From contig NZ_JADEVO010000049.1 of the NCBI RefSeq assembly GCF_017114825.1, positions 1 to 32,495 on the forward strand: a DNA stretch of 32,495 nt, in the 5' to 3' direction. This document shows positions 24,146-32,280 of this stretch, piece by piece (position 1 is the first letter of the stretch; every line of letters begins with the position of its first letter). Origin of the DNA: Pseudomonas gregormendelii (GTDB lineage Bacteria; Pseudomonadota; Gammaproteobacteria; Pseudomonadales; Pseudomonadaceae). Under the pieces are notes generated by a model. That model ran no database searches, had not been told where the DNA came from, and saw nothing but the letters and a program-made list of their open reading frames with translations. The translations under genes and the position numbers were made by a program.

Positions 24146-25252
24146 ATGAGTCTGCTGCTTGAACCCTACACGCTGCGCCAGCTAACCCTGCTCAACCGCA
24201 TCGCGGTATCACCCATGTGCCAATATTCGAGCGTCGATGGCCTGGCCAATGACTGGCATCTGGTTCACCTTGGCAGCCGCGCGGTGGGTGGCGCTGGCCT
24301 GATTTTTACCGAAGCCACGGCCATCACCGCCGATGGCCGTATCACTGCTGAAGACCTTGGCCTGTGGAATGACGAACAGATCGAACCTTTGCAACGCATT
24401 ACCCGCTTTATCGCCGCCCAGGGCGCGGTGGCGGGCATTCAGCTGGCGCACGCCGGGCGCAAGGCCAGCACTTATCGGCCGTGGCTCGGCAAGCACGGCA
24501 GCGTAAAACCGGACGACGGCGGCTGGGTGCCTGTCGGCCCTTCGCCAATCGCCTTCGACCCGCAACACACCCAGCCCACGCAGCTGGATGAGGGGGCCAT
24601 CGCCGACATCGTCCAGGCCTTTGTCGATTCGGCAAAACGCGCCCTGGTGGCCGGTTTCAAAGTGGTGGAGGTACATGCTGCCCATGGTTACCTGCTGCAT
24701 CAATTCCTGTCGCCGCTGAGCAACCAACGTCGGGATCAATATGGCGGGTCGTTCGAGAATCGCATTCGCCTGGTGCTTCAGGTGACTGAAGCGGTAAGGG
24801 CGGTGTGGCCGCAAGAGCTGCCGCTGTTTGTGCGAGTGTCGGCCACCGACTGGGTGGAAGATGGCTGGAACCCGGATGAGACCGTCGAGCTCGCGCGCCG
24901 CCTGCAGGCACTGGGGGTGGACCTGATTGACGTGTCTTCGGGAGGGACCGCGGTCAACGCGGAAATTCCGATCGGCCCGGGTTACCAGACCCGCTTCGCC
25001 GAGCGAGTGCGCAAGGAGTCAGGCATCGCAACGGGTACTGTAGGAATGATCACCGAACCTGCGCAAGCTGAGCACATCCTGCGCACGTGCCAGGCGGATA
25101 TCATTTTCCTGGCGCGGGAGCTGTTGCGAGATCCGTATTGGCCGCTGCATGCCGATGATGACCTGGGAGGTCGCAAGGCCGTCTGGCCCGCGCAATATCA
25201 GCGGGCTACGCATCGGGATCAGCCGATTCATGAGTCGGATTTACGCGACTGA
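24146..25252 (+). CDS. Old Yellow Enzyme family NADH:flavin oxidoreductase (YqjM/XenA type)
   Basis: The 368-residue FMN enzyme has the class III OYE residues: Cys25 and Tyr27 in SPMCQYSS, the substrate-binding pair His177/His180 with Tyr182 in VEVHAAHGYLLHQFLSP, and NRRDQYGGSFENR-like phosphate/FMN region (seen as NQRRDQYGGSFENR). The relatives YqjM and XenA reduce activated C=C bonds and nitro compounds with NAD(P)H, often in defence against electrophiles. The physiological substrate is unknown. GAGGTG gives a good ribosome site. It is monocistronic with a terminator directly after. Confidence 0.93.
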   Translation: MSLLLEPYTLRQLTLLNRIAVSPMCQYSSVDGLANDWHLVHLGSRAVGGAGLIFTEATAITADGRITAEDLGLWNDEQIEPLQRITRFIAAQGAVAGIQLAHAGRKASTYRPWLGKHGSVKPDDGGWVPVGPSPIAFDPQHTQPTQLDEGAIADIVQAFVDSAKRALVAGFKVVEVHAAHGYLLHQFLSPLSNQRRDQYGGSFENRIRLVLQVTEAVRAVWPQELPLFVRVSATDWVEDGWNPDETVELARRLQALGVDLIDVSSGGTAVNAEIPIGPGYQTRFAERVRKESGIATGTVGMITEPAQAEHILRTCQADIIFLARELLRDPYWPLHADDDLGGRKAVWPAQYQRATHRDQPIHESDLRD

Positions 25253-25269
25253 ATGAGGCTGTAAAAACA

Positions 25270-25300
25270 AAAAGCCCCGGCCGGTTGGGTCGGGGCTTTT
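25270..25300. terminator. Bidirectional terminator between OYE gene and opgD
   Basis: AAAAGCCCCG (25270-25279) pairs with CGGGGCTTTT (25291-25300). It lies between two convergent genes and carries A/T runs on both sides, serving both strands. Confidence 0.93.
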
Positions 25301-25321
25301 TAACGTTTGATTTTTGCTACA

Positions 25322-26947
25322 TCAGGTGTACTTGCGCTTGTCCGGCGCAGGCGGGAAGTACTGATACAGCCAGGTCTCGCTCAAGGTCCGGTCATTGGTA
25401 CGGATGAACAACCGCAGCTCCACCGGCTCCACGCTGTCGTTGGTCGGGTACCAGTCAAAGAGAATGCGAAAACCCTTGATGTCATCCAGCACCAGCACGC
25501 TGAAGTCCTTCACCTCGCCATTCGAACACGTCACCACCGGCTCGATCCCGGTGCCCTCCGGCAGGCGATCCAGACCGCCGCCATTGAAGTCCACGGCAAA
25601 CCGTCGCGCCCAGACTTGCGGGTAATGCTCGCCCGGCGCCCAGCCCTCGGTGAAGCCGCCCATGCCCGAGCGGGTCGCATTGACTCGCGCCAGTGGCGTG
25701 CCCACCGGTGGCAAGGCGCTCCAGTAGAGCTTGTAGCCGTAGTTCATCGAGTCCCCGGCGGCCACAGGTTTCTTCGGCGTCCAGAACGCGACAATGTTAT
25801 CCAGAGTCTCGCCGGTCGTAGGAATTTCCAGCAAATCGATAGAGCCTTCGCCCCATGAGGTTGTAGGTTCTACCCACAGGCTTGGACGCTTGCTGTACCA
25901 GTCGACAGTGTCCTGGTAACTGGCGAACTCGTGATCGGTCTGCACCAGGCCGAAGCCCTTGGGGTCGGTGTCGGCAAATGCGTTGAATTGCAGGGTCGCC
26001 GGGTTGTTCAGTGGCCGGCAGATCCACTCGCCATTGCCGCGCCACATGGACAGTCGATCGGAGTCGTGAATCTGCGGATGAATGGTGTCGCACATGCGCC
26101 GCTCATGGGTGCCGCAGCTGAACATGCTGGTCATCGGCGCAATGCCCAGTTGTTCGATGGCGGTGCGGGCGTTGATGTAAGCGTCCACGGCCATGACCAC
26201 CTGAGTGGCCTGGCAGTCTATATCGAACCGATAAGCACCGGTGGCGCTCGGCGAGTCCAGCAGGGCGTAGACCACAAAACGGGTGCTGTTCTTGTCCGGG
26301 GTCTCGAACCAGAACTTGGTGAAATCGGGGAATTCCTCACGCTTTTTGGCGTAGGTGTCGATCGCCAGGCCGCGTGCCGACAAGCCGTACTGGCCAGTCG
26401 CGTCGACTGCACGGAAATAACTGGCGCCCAGGAATGACAACACGTCGTGCCGATCCAGCTCGGGTGCCTTGAACAACTTGAATCCAGAGAACCCCAGGTC
26501 GCCCTTGAGTTGCTGGGTGTCGACCGTGGTTTTCTCGTAATTGAACAGGGAAGGGCGGAAATGCACTTCACGGGCCTGACGCGTCTTGGGATCGACGCTG
26601 TACATGCGCACGGGCTGCTTGAACCCCATGCCGACGTGGAAGAACTGCACGTCGAGCTGACCGTTGAGGTCATTCCACAGCGAGTGATCAGCGTCGTAAC
26701 GGATTGCATTGAAATTTTGCGGCGTCATGGTCGCCAGGGTCGGCGGCAGCACCTGCTTGGTGTCCTGGTAGCGATTCCCGGCAAGTTGCTTGGCCTGGAT
26801 CTTCAGTGTTTCGAAGTCGAACGCCTGGGCATCGCCATCGGCTGTGCCATTAGCGGCCCAAGCCCGGGATGCCAGCAGTCCGGTAGCGGACAAGCCAGTG
26901 TAGGCCGCAATGGCCATGGACGCTTTGAGCAAATTCCTGCGGTGCAT
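25322..26947 (-). CDS. opgD: Glucan biosynthesis protein D (Tat-exported)
   Basis: OpgD acts in the periplasm on osmoregulated periplasmic glucans, and recent work assigns OpgD as a beta-1,2-glucanase that sets glucan length. Starting at MHRRNLLKAS (26947) the protein has 541 residues with a twin-arginine leader: RR at 3-4, hydrophobic stretch, ASRAWA cleavage region near 33. The OpgG/OpgD domain follows (FDFETLKIQAKQLAGNRYQ and LWNDLNGQLDVQFFHVGMGF). A start seven codons upstream would weaken the signal. No opgG or opgH is adjacent. Confidence 0.94.
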   Translation of the reverse strand: MHRRNLLKASMAIAAYTGLSATGLLASRAWAANGTADGDAQAFDFETLKIQAKQLAGNRYQDTKQVLPPTLATMTPQNFNAIRYDADHSLWNDLNGQLDVQFFHVGMGFKQPVRMYSVDPKTRQAREVHFRPSLFNYEKTTVDTQQLKGDLGFSGFKLFKAPELDRHDVLSFLGASYFRAVDATGQYGLSARGLAIDTYAKKREEFPDFTKFWFETPDKNSTRFVVYALLDSPSATGAYRFDIDCQATQVVMAVDAYINARTAIEQLGIAPMTSMFSCGTHERRMCDTIHPQIHDSDRLSMWRGNGEWICRPLNNPATLQFNAFADTDPKGFGLVQTDHEFASYQDTVDWYSKRPSLWVEPTTSWGEGSIDLLEIPTTGETLDNIVAFWTPKKPVAAGDSMNYGYKLYWSALPPVGTPLARVNATRSGMGGFTEGWAPGEHYPQVWARRFAVDFNGGGLDRLPEGTGIEPVVTCSNGEVKDFSVLVLDDIKGFRILFDWYPTNDSVEPVELRLFIRTNDRTLSETWLYQYFPPAPDKRKYT

Positions 26948-27336
26948 AAGTAAACCTGTCGTGAACAATCCCGCGCCGTTCCTGGCACGTGCTGGATCAA
27001 AAATGGGGTTCGGACATGCCTTCGGCCAAACGCAACGGACTCTAAACAGATGCCATTTAGCTTAAACCGTTCGGTAGCAGAGCAAAATTGATTGATGGCA
27101 TTAGGACAGTTCGGCAATGAAACAAAAAATGTCGGTTAACTTTTCTGACAGACCGTTCTGAATTTGAGGGCATTTCTGCTGTTTTCGACTAATTACTCTA
27201 AAAACTGCTTTTCAGCGCTGATTAACTTTCTATTCTATGGGCATGACCGGTTTCTGCCCTTCAGGCCGGTGGCTGCACAATTGGATAGGGGCGATGGGTA
27301 TTTTGGTTTTCTCTTACATATGGAAGGACATCGTCC
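26948..27336. other. AT-richer divergent intergenic region
   Basis: This 389-bp gap between opgD (minus) and the small-protein gene (plus) has no credible gene. Its central part (about 27040-27240) is clearly richer in A+T than the flanks, with runs such as AACAAAAAATG and TTCTATTCTATGGG. It probably holds promoters for both neighbours, for example a TATTCT at about 27230, but I could not pair it with a convincing -35. A short ACCGG/CCGGT hairpin lies near 27246-27270. Confidence 0.4.
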
Positions 27337-27522
27337 ATGGCGAAAGTACAAGGCATTACCGAAATGTTAGGAATCTTTCCTTGCTTCAATGTCAGTCGTC
27401 GAAGGCGTCGATTGAGTTCGGATGAAATGAAACTGGTGGAGCAATACCGCGACCTGTCGGAAAGCGACAGGATCGCCATGCGTTACCTCGTGGATGCGAT
27501 GCGAACCGTGTCGCGTTTTTGA
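27337..27522 (+). CDS. Small basic protein of unknown function
   Basis: This 61-residue ORF has a good ribosome site (AAGGA, 8 bp upstream of ATG). It starts MAKVQGITEMLGIFPCFNV, has five arginines in a row (21-25), then a charged helix-like half (LSSDEMKLVEQYRDLSESDR, then IAMRYLVDAMRTVSRF). The second half resembles the tail following the HTH in some XRE-type regulators (LSxxExxLxxxYRxLSxxDR), but no HTH is present. There are no membrane segments. A hairpin at 27534-27559 follows the stop. It could be a conserved small regulator; I do not recognise it. Confidence 0.65.
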   Translation: MAKVQGITEMLGIFPCFNVSRRRRRLSSDEMKLVEQYRDLSESDRIAMRYLVDAMRTVSRF

Positions 27523-27533
27523 TGAGAATGGGA

Positions 27534-27559
27534 TCGGCCGCGACGGGAGTTGCGGCCGA
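27534..27559 (+). terminator. Hairpin after the small-protein gene, no T-tract
   Basis: TCGGCCGC (27534-27541) pairs with GCGGCCGA (27552-27559), 12 bp past the stop. The following bases (ATCCTCTG) are not a U-run, so it is a weak or non-intrinsic terminator. Confidence 0.5.
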
Positions 27560-27616
27560 ATCCTCTGAACGATGAGAATTTTCCTACGATCAGTGGCGGT
27601 TGCAGTCTCGAGAGCT

Positions 27617-27647
27617 AAGTATTACTTTCTGAGATCTGGTAATACTT
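27617..27647 (+). promoter_or_regulatory. Inverted-repeat operator before the toxin-antitoxin pair
   Basis: AAGTATTAC (27617-27625) and GTAATACTT (27639-27647) are perfect 9-bp inverted repeats with a 13-bp centre containing AGATCT. The site lies directly upstream of the GGAG ribosome site and ATG of the antitoxin gene. Such palindromes are the usual binding sites for autoregulating VapB/VapBC complexes. Confidence 0.7.
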
Positions 27648-27659
27648 CTGGAGCGCAAT

Positions 27660-27911
27660 ATGACGACGACAATGACGAGCAAGGGGCAGGTAACGATTCC
27701 CAAGCCCATCCGCGACGCACTATGTCTTCTGCCTGGTTCGGCCATCGAGTTCAGTGTTAACGCCCAAGGCGAAGTGGTACTGCATAGTTGCAAACCAAAA
27801 GCTGATCCTGCCAAATCAGTCATTCCGGACCGGTTTGAAGTGGCGCGTGGCAAGGCCGATATCAAATGGAATACCGACGAGTTGATGGCATTGCTGCGAG
27901 GTGAGGACTGA
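27660..27911 (+). CDS. vapB: AbrB/MazE-fold antitoxin of a VapBC pair
   Basis: The 83-residue protein has a SpoVT/AbrB swapped-hairpin DNA-binding domain at its N-terminus (MTSKGQVTIPKPIRDALCL at 5-23, then GSAIEFSVNAQGEVVLH). A C-terminal tail (ADIKWNTDELMALLRGED) would wrap the toxin. It should neutralise the PIN toxin and repress the operon. Its stop overlaps the toxin ATG (TGATG). An in-frame ATG four codons in (MTSKGQ) is a possible alternative start. Codon use is less GC-biased than in neighbours, in line with a transferred module. Confidence 0.9.
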   Translation: MTTTMTSKGQVTIPKPIRDALCLLPGSAIEFSVNAQGEVVLHSCKPKADPAKSVIPDRFEVARGKADIKWNTDELMALLRGED

Positions 27912-28312
27912 TGATATTGGTCGACACGAACGTGTTGATTGATGTCCTGGAAGACGACCCTGTCTGGGCTGATTGGTCTATACAACAGCTACGCGCTCAA
28001 TCCCAGATCCATGAGTTGGCCATCAATCCAATAATCTACGCCGAACTGTCCCATACATTTACCACGTTCGAAGCGCTGGATGATGCGGTGACTCTGCTCG
28101 GTTTGGAGATGCAGGAAGTCCCACGTCCCGCATTGTTTTTGGCCGCAAAGGCTTTTGTTCGCTATAGGAAAGTAGGGGGCGGAAAAAGTAACGTGTTAGC
28201 GGATTTTTTCATCGGTGCGCATGCCGCTGTGAAAGAGTTTCCGTTGCTGACTCGTGATGCCAAGCGTTACCGCAGCTATTTTCCTTCGGTTGAACTGATA
28301 GTGCCGACGTGA
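27911..28312 (+). CDS. vapC: PIN-domain ribonuclease toxin (VapC type)
   Basis: The 133-residue PIN domain shows the four acidic residues of the metal site: Asp5 (ILVDTNVLID), Glu45 (IIYAELS), Asp98 (NVLADFFIGAHA) and Asp116 (LLTRDAKRY). VapC toxins cut specific RNAs such as initiator tRNA or the 23S sarcin-ricin loop; the target here is unknown. It is translationally coupled to the antitoxin by a 1-bp overlap. All key residues are intact, so it is probably functional. No terminator is seen directly after it. Confidence 0.9.
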   Translation: MILVDTNVLIDVLEDDPVWADWSIQQLRAQSQIHELAINPIIYAELSHTFTTFEALDDAVTLLGLEMQEVPRPALFLAAKAFVRYRKVGGGKSNVLADFFIGAHAAVKEFPLLTRDAKRYRSYFPSVELIVPT

Positions 28313-28622
28313 GCCCTTCGTGGAGGAAAACCTTTAACGTGGTAGTAATGTGAGTCGGCTTGAGGAGCTTCTTGCGTTTATGCCAGATCATGCTAAATAT
28401 AAAGCGGGATGAAAACAGCACGTTGTTTTATCGCATATCCTTGCTGAAGCACGATCAAACAGAGCTGTTGCTTGAATAGATTTCTCTTGGTTTGATTCCC
28501 CCTTCCCTAGCCGTGTGAGAAAAAGGGCTAGTTCGATTCCTGCGCGTAACGGCGCTGGGGGGCAGTATTTACCAACGAACTGCCCAAAACCGTGCCCGCA
28601 TTTCTACGGGCAGGTCATTCAA
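28313..28622. other. Gene-poor gap between vapC and spdH
   Basis: This 310-bp stretch separates the convergent vapC and spdH genes. It has a 20-codon ORF at 28350-28412 (GTG start, reading SRLEELLAFMPDHAKYKAG), which looks protein-like but lacks a clear ribosome site and may be a remnant. A weak CTAGCC/GGCTAG stem lies near 28507-28531. A tRNA-like TTCGATTC at about 28533 has no matching arms, so no tRNA is called. Confidence 0.35.
28593..28612 (-). terminator. Probable spdH terminator
   Basis: TGCCCG (28593-28598) pairs with CGGGCA (28607-28612) 10 bp past the spdH stop, and the minus strand continues CGGTTTTGGG. This is a modest intrinsic terminator. Confidence 0.55.
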
Positions 28623-30485
28623 TCAACCGACTTCCCCCACCGCTCGATACGCCTCATCAATCGCCGCATGCGCATAAGCGCTCCACGCCGCGTCCGAGTT
28701 GGCGATGCTGACTCGACCCACTGGCTGACGCGCCAGGTTCATCAGTTTTTCGCTTTCATCCGCATCGTCATACAGGCTGTTGGAGAAATAGGCGTAGCCG
28801 TGCGACCAGCGATTGACCGTGATCGCCAGGATGTCGGTCTGGTGGTTGAAACCGCCAGGGCCGAGCATGCGTTGCAGTTGATCGCGCAGCTGCGCTTCGA
28901 GTTGTTCGAACGACTGGCCGTACAGCCGACCACGGCCGGCGCGAGCCTGGTCGCGGGCGTTCATGCCGCTGTTGGGGCTGGTGGGGACGTAGACCATGTG
29001 CAGGCCGATGGGTTGTTTCGGGTCGCGAGGATGGTCGTAGCCACCCATGCTGACCGGGTAATCGAGCTTGATGCGGCTGTAGGGTTGGGTCGCGGCATAG
29101 ATTTCGTGCACGCCCAGCTTCTGGAACGACTCCCAGTTGCGGATCACGACTTTGGTGTAGACCAGCGGGAACTTCACATTCTGGCTCAGCGCGTGCGACT
29201 GCTCGGCTGACAGGTCCCGCAACAGGTACGGGATGACCATGTTGTAGCAGGCCATGATGCAGTGTTTGCCGCGTACCTGGTTGAGTTGACCGCCACGGCT
29301 GTAGCCTACGTTCACGCCATTGCCGACGTTGCGTACGCTGACCGCCGTACTGTTGAGGCGGATGCGCACGGCGGCCTTGGGCTGATCGAGCCTGGCGTAG
29401 TCGAACGGGGCGAGGACCACATCGTCCATGGTGTGTCCCGGTGCGACGGACGGGATCAGGCTGCGCACCAGCAGGCGGGCAAGCGATGCGTTGCCGTCGG
29501 GGAAGTGGTAGATGTAGGGCTCTTCCATTTCCGCCCGGGCTTCTTCGCTGATGGGTTCCAGATTCATCGCGCTAAAGCCGGGGAAACCGACCGAGTAGGC
29601 GTCGGAAGCGGCGACGGCGTCGATGCTCAGCGCCATGAAATCATTAGTGCGACTCTGGAAGTACTTCACCGCCTGGGCTGACAGTCCTACGTCCTTGAGC
29701 AGGAAATCCTGGTAGCTGGTGGCTTCCAGGTGCGCGTTTTTTTCCTCGGTGGTCTTGCCGGCCAGATAGTCCTTGGGCGTCATGTGCAGCGCAATCAGCG
29801 CCTGGCGATCGGCTGGCGGCAGCGGGAAGTCGTTGATGAAGTCGGTGATGGAACGGGCATGGAGCTGATCGGGGGCAATGTCGTCAGCCACCATCGGTGT
29901 CGGGTCGCCGCTGACCAGTTTGTCTTCTCCGAAGTTTTCCTTGTCGAAGAACACCGCGCGGGACAAGCCCAGGTCGGGATAGAACTGGCGGTCGAAGGCG
30001 GTCTCGAAGCGCTTGATGTCGACACCCAGTTTTTTCAGCAGGCCGTTCACCTCCTTGCTGTACAAATGATTGGGCGACTGGAAGGCTTCGCTGCCGCCGT
30101 AGCCGATGATTGTACGACCGCCGGCCGAGAACTCGTTGCGCTTGGCGTGACCGCCAAAGTCATCGTGGTTTTCCAGAATCAGGATGCGTGCTTTTGGATG
30201 TTTCTCACGGTAAAACCAGGCTGCGGACAGACCGCTGAGGCCTCCTCCGACAACCACCAGGTCATATTCCTCGGTGATGGGCAGCTTGTCGGTGTCGAAG
30301 ACCTTTTTCTCCCAGCCCATCTGGTGGGCAATTTCGAAGGAGCCAACGTGGCTGCCGCGCAGGCCGGTGAGGGCAGGTGGGTAATAGCGTCCATCGGGGG
30401 CAGCCTGAAGAATCTGCAGTGGCGTCATGCCGGCAGCGATAGTGACTGCAACGCCGTTGAGGAAGTCGCGGCGGGTGATGTCCAT
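28623..30485 (-). CDS. spdH: Spermidine dehydrogenase-like FAD oxidoreductase (Tat-exported)
   Basis: The 620-residue protein from MDITRRDFLNG has a twin-arginine leader (RR at 5-6, hydrophobic run to about residue 28). A Rossmann FAD-binding site (YDLVVVGGGLSGLSAAW at about 74-90, with ENHDDFGGHAKRNEF after it) follows. Length, leader and motif pattern match the Pseudomonas spermidine dehydrogenase SpdH, which splits spermidine into 1,3-diaminopropane and 4-aminobutyraldehyde in the periplasm. Ten codons upstream of the chosen start lack leader character. The adjacent permease and aldehyde dehydrogenase fit import and oxidation of that aldehyde or its relatives. Confidence 0.85.
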   Translation of the reverse strand: MDITRRDFLNGVAVTIAAGMTPLQILQAAPDGRYYPPALTGLRGSHVGSFEIAHQMGWEKKVFDTDKLPITEEYDLVVVGGGLSGLSAAWFYREKHPKARILILENHDDFGGHAKRNEFSAGGRTIIGYGGSEAFQSPNHLYSKEVNGLLKKLGVDIKRFETAFDRQFYPDLGLSRAVFFDKENFGEDKLVSGDPTPMVADDIAPDQLHARSITDFINDFPLPPADRQALIALHMTPKDYLAGKTTEEKNAHLEATSYQDFLLKDVGLSAQAVKYFQSRTNDFMALSIDAVAASDAYSVGFPGFSAMNLEPISEEARAEMEEPYIYHFPDGNASLARLLVRSLIPSVAPGHTMDDVVLAPFDYARLDQPKAAVRIRLNSTAVSVRNVGNGVNVGYSRGGQLNQVRGKHCIMACYNMVIPYLLRDLSAEQSHALSQNVKFPLVYTKVVIRNWESFQKLGVHEIYAATQPYSRIKLDYPVSMGGYDHPRDPKQPIGLHMVYVPTSPNSGMNARDQARAGRGRLYGQSFEQLEAQLRDQLQRMLGPGGFNHQTDILAITVNRWSHGYAYFSNSLYDDADESEKLMNLARQPVGRVSIANSDAAWSAYAHAAIDEAYRAVGEVG

Positions 30486-30514
30486 GTTCAATCCTTGTGG
30501 GGTTTGATAAATCA

Positions 30515-30540
30515 CCCCGGCACCCGCTCAGGTGCCGGGG
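30515..30540 (-). terminator. Strong hairpin between the permease and spdH
   Basis: CCCCGGCACC (30515-30524) pairs perfectly with GGTGCCGGGG (30531-30540) with a 6-base loop, in the 64-bp gap between the permease stop and the spdH start. The minus strand then reads TGATTTATC, with no clean U-run. It may give partial termination or protect the upstream message. Confidence 0.6.
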
Positions 30541-30549
30541 CGAGAGCCG

Positions 30550-32031
30550 TTACCGGCTGATTTTCCAGGCATCGCCCGCAGGCGCGGTGCCGTGGTCGTA
30601 AGGTTTGGCGAGCCACATGTACAGCAGGCCCAGGCCGATGACGATGGCGGTGCTCAATACCATGGCGTAGTTGACGTACCAAGCCGCATCCGGGGTGCGT
30701 GGCCAGGCCATGTTGATGATAGCGGCGACACCATAGACCAGCGCGCCGATATTGATCGCCCAGCCCCATGCGCCCAGGGTGAATTTGCCACTCGGCTTCC
30801 AGCCTTTCATGCGTGCATACAGCGCCGCCAGCACGATCATCTGGAAGGCGAGGTAAATACCGATTGCCGCGAAGCTGACGATCGTTGCGACCGCATCCTG
30901 CAGGAAGAAGCCCAGCACTATGATAAGCGCGGGCAGAACGCCGGACACGAACAGCGCAGCAACCGGCACCTGGGTCGTAGGAGAAATCTTTTTCAGCAGC
31001 GAACTGCCGATGACCATTTCATCTCGCGCGTAGGAGTACAGCAGGCGACTCGCCGCCGCTTGCAGGCTGATGACGCAGGAGATGAAGGAAACCATCACCA
31101 CGGCCATGACCACTTTAGAGCCCACCGGGCCGAAGGCGTTGTTGAGGATGGTGGTGACCGGGTCCTTGTCGGTGCCATTGATGACCGCTTGCATGTCAGG
31201 CACGGCGAGGATCAGTGCCAGGCAGGCAAACATTGCCGCGATGCCACCGATGTAGATGGTCATGCGCATGGCCACCGGGATCTGCTTGCTCGGGTTTGGG
31301 GTTTCTTCGGCGACATCGCCGCAGGCCTCGAAGCCGTAGTACAGGAACATACCCGCCAGCGAGGCGGTGAGGAAGGCGGGCAGGTAGGAGCCGTTGATGC
31401 TGATGTCGAAGGTGTTGAACAGCACGCTCAGCGGTTGATGGCGCTCGAACACTAGCAGGTACACACCCACGATCACCGCGCCTGCCAGCTCGCACAGGAA
31501 GCCGAACATGGCGATGCGCGCCAGCACTTTGGTGCCGCTGAGGTTGACCAGGGTGGCGAACAGCGTCAACACCAGCGCGATGATGATGTTGGTGTTGTTG
31601 CTGGGTTCGAAACCGAGCATGGCCGCCAGGTACGGGCCGGCGCCGACGGCCACTGCCGCAATGGTTACGCACAGCGCGATGGAGTAGATCCAGCCGACCA
31701 TCCACGCCCAGCGCTTGCCCACCAGACGACGCGCCCATGGGTAGACGCCGCCGGAAATGGGGAACTGCGAGACCACTTCACCGAAGATCAGGCACACCAG
31801 CAACTGGCCGCAACCGACCAGCAAATAGGCCCAGAACATCGGTGGTCCACCGGCGGCCAGGCACAGGCCGAACAGGGTATAAACCCCGACGACCGGGGAT
31901 AGATAAGTGAAGCCCAGGGCGAAGTTTTCCCACAGGCTCATGCTGCGGTTGAAGTTGGAGGTATAACCCAGCTTGCGTAGCTGCTCGGCATCGCTGTCGG
32001 CGGCTGTGGGGAGATCGGTTGATGCACTCAT
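30550..32031 (-). CDS. APC-superfamily amino acid/polyamine permease
   Basis: The 493-residue protein has about 12 membrane helices. The first, NFALGFTYLSPVVGVYTLFG, carries the APC helix-1 break; FPISGGVYPWARRLVG follows helix 2, and YYGFEACGDVAEETPNPSKQ marks the conserved loop after helix 6, all typical of the amino acid-choline (GABA permease-like) group. Substrates may be GABA, choline or a polyamine-derived amine, and location beside spdH and an aminobutyraldehyde dehydrogenase-like gene favours the polyamine/GABA theme. GGAG precedes the ATG. It lies 64 bp upstream of spdH on the same strand. Confidence 0.88.
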   Translation of the reverse strand: MSASTDLPTAADSDAEQLRKLGYTSNFNRSMSLWENFALGFTYLSPVVGVYTLFGLCLAAGGPPMFWAYLLVGCGQLLVCLIFGEVVSQFPISGGVYPWARRLVGKRWAWMVGWIYSIALCVTIAAVAVGAGPYLAAMLGFEPSNNTNIIIALVLTLFATLVNLSGTKVLARIAMFGFLCELAGAVIVGVYLLVFERHQPLSVLFNTFDISINGSYLPAFLTASLAGMFLYYGFEACGDVAEETPNPSKQIPVAMRMTIYIGGIAAMFACLALILAVPDMQAVINGTDKDPVTTILNNAFGPVGSKVVMAVVMVSFISCVISLQAAASRLLYSYARDEMVIGSSLLKKISPTTQVPVAALFVSGVLPALIIVLGFFLQDAVATIVSFAAIGIYLAFQMIVLAALYARMKGWKPSGKFTLGAWGWAINIGALVYGVAAIINMAWPRTPDAAWYVNYAMVLSTAIVIGLGLLYMWLAKPYDHGTAPAGDAWKISR

Positions 32032-32189
32032 GGTCTGTCAGCTCCGGAAAATCGGCAGATTTCGGATGTCCGATGCCGTGGCGTGGCTGTGACAGCGCGC
32101 CCGGTTCGGTGGTTTTTGTTTTGACTTCTTTGGGGTGGTGCCTGGTGGAGCGTATTGCCGGTTTCTGCCTTGAAACCGAGGTGACGCCA

Positions 32190-32273
32190 TCGCTGGCAAG
32201 CCAGCTCCCACAGGATTTGTGGACCACAGAGGTTGGGTACGCCCCAACCCTGTGGGAGCTGGCTTGCCAGCGA
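32190..32273. repeat. REP pair between aldehyde dehydrogenase and permease genes
   Basis: Opposed copies lie at 32190-32212 (TCGCTGGCAAGCCAGCTCCC) and 32251-32273 (its reverse complement), 38 bp apart. This is a different REP sub-type (GAGCTGGCTTGCCAGC) from the other pairs in the window. The right arm ends 7 bp from the aldehyde dehydrogenase stop codon. Confidence 0.9.
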
Positions 32274-32280
32274 TGCTTTT

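Noticed and set aside
21493..24147. 884-residue minus-strand open frame opposite yaeQ and recJ
   Set aside because: It spans two recognised genes and a REP pair, so it is an antisense artefact of GC-rich codon usage.
26975..26995. Possible sigma-54 promoter (TGGCACGTGCTGG) upstream of opgD
   Set aside because: The GC element at the -12 position is missing and the orientation does not point at opgD.
27164..27370. 68-codon ORF upstream of and overlapping the small-protein gene
   Set aside because: It lies in another frame, has no ribosome site, and covers the AT-rich promoter-like region and the ribosome site of the better-supported 27337 gene.
28525..28560. tRNA-like TTCGATTC motif before spdH
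   Set aside because: The flanking bases do not form T-arm or acceptor stems, and no anticodon arm is present.
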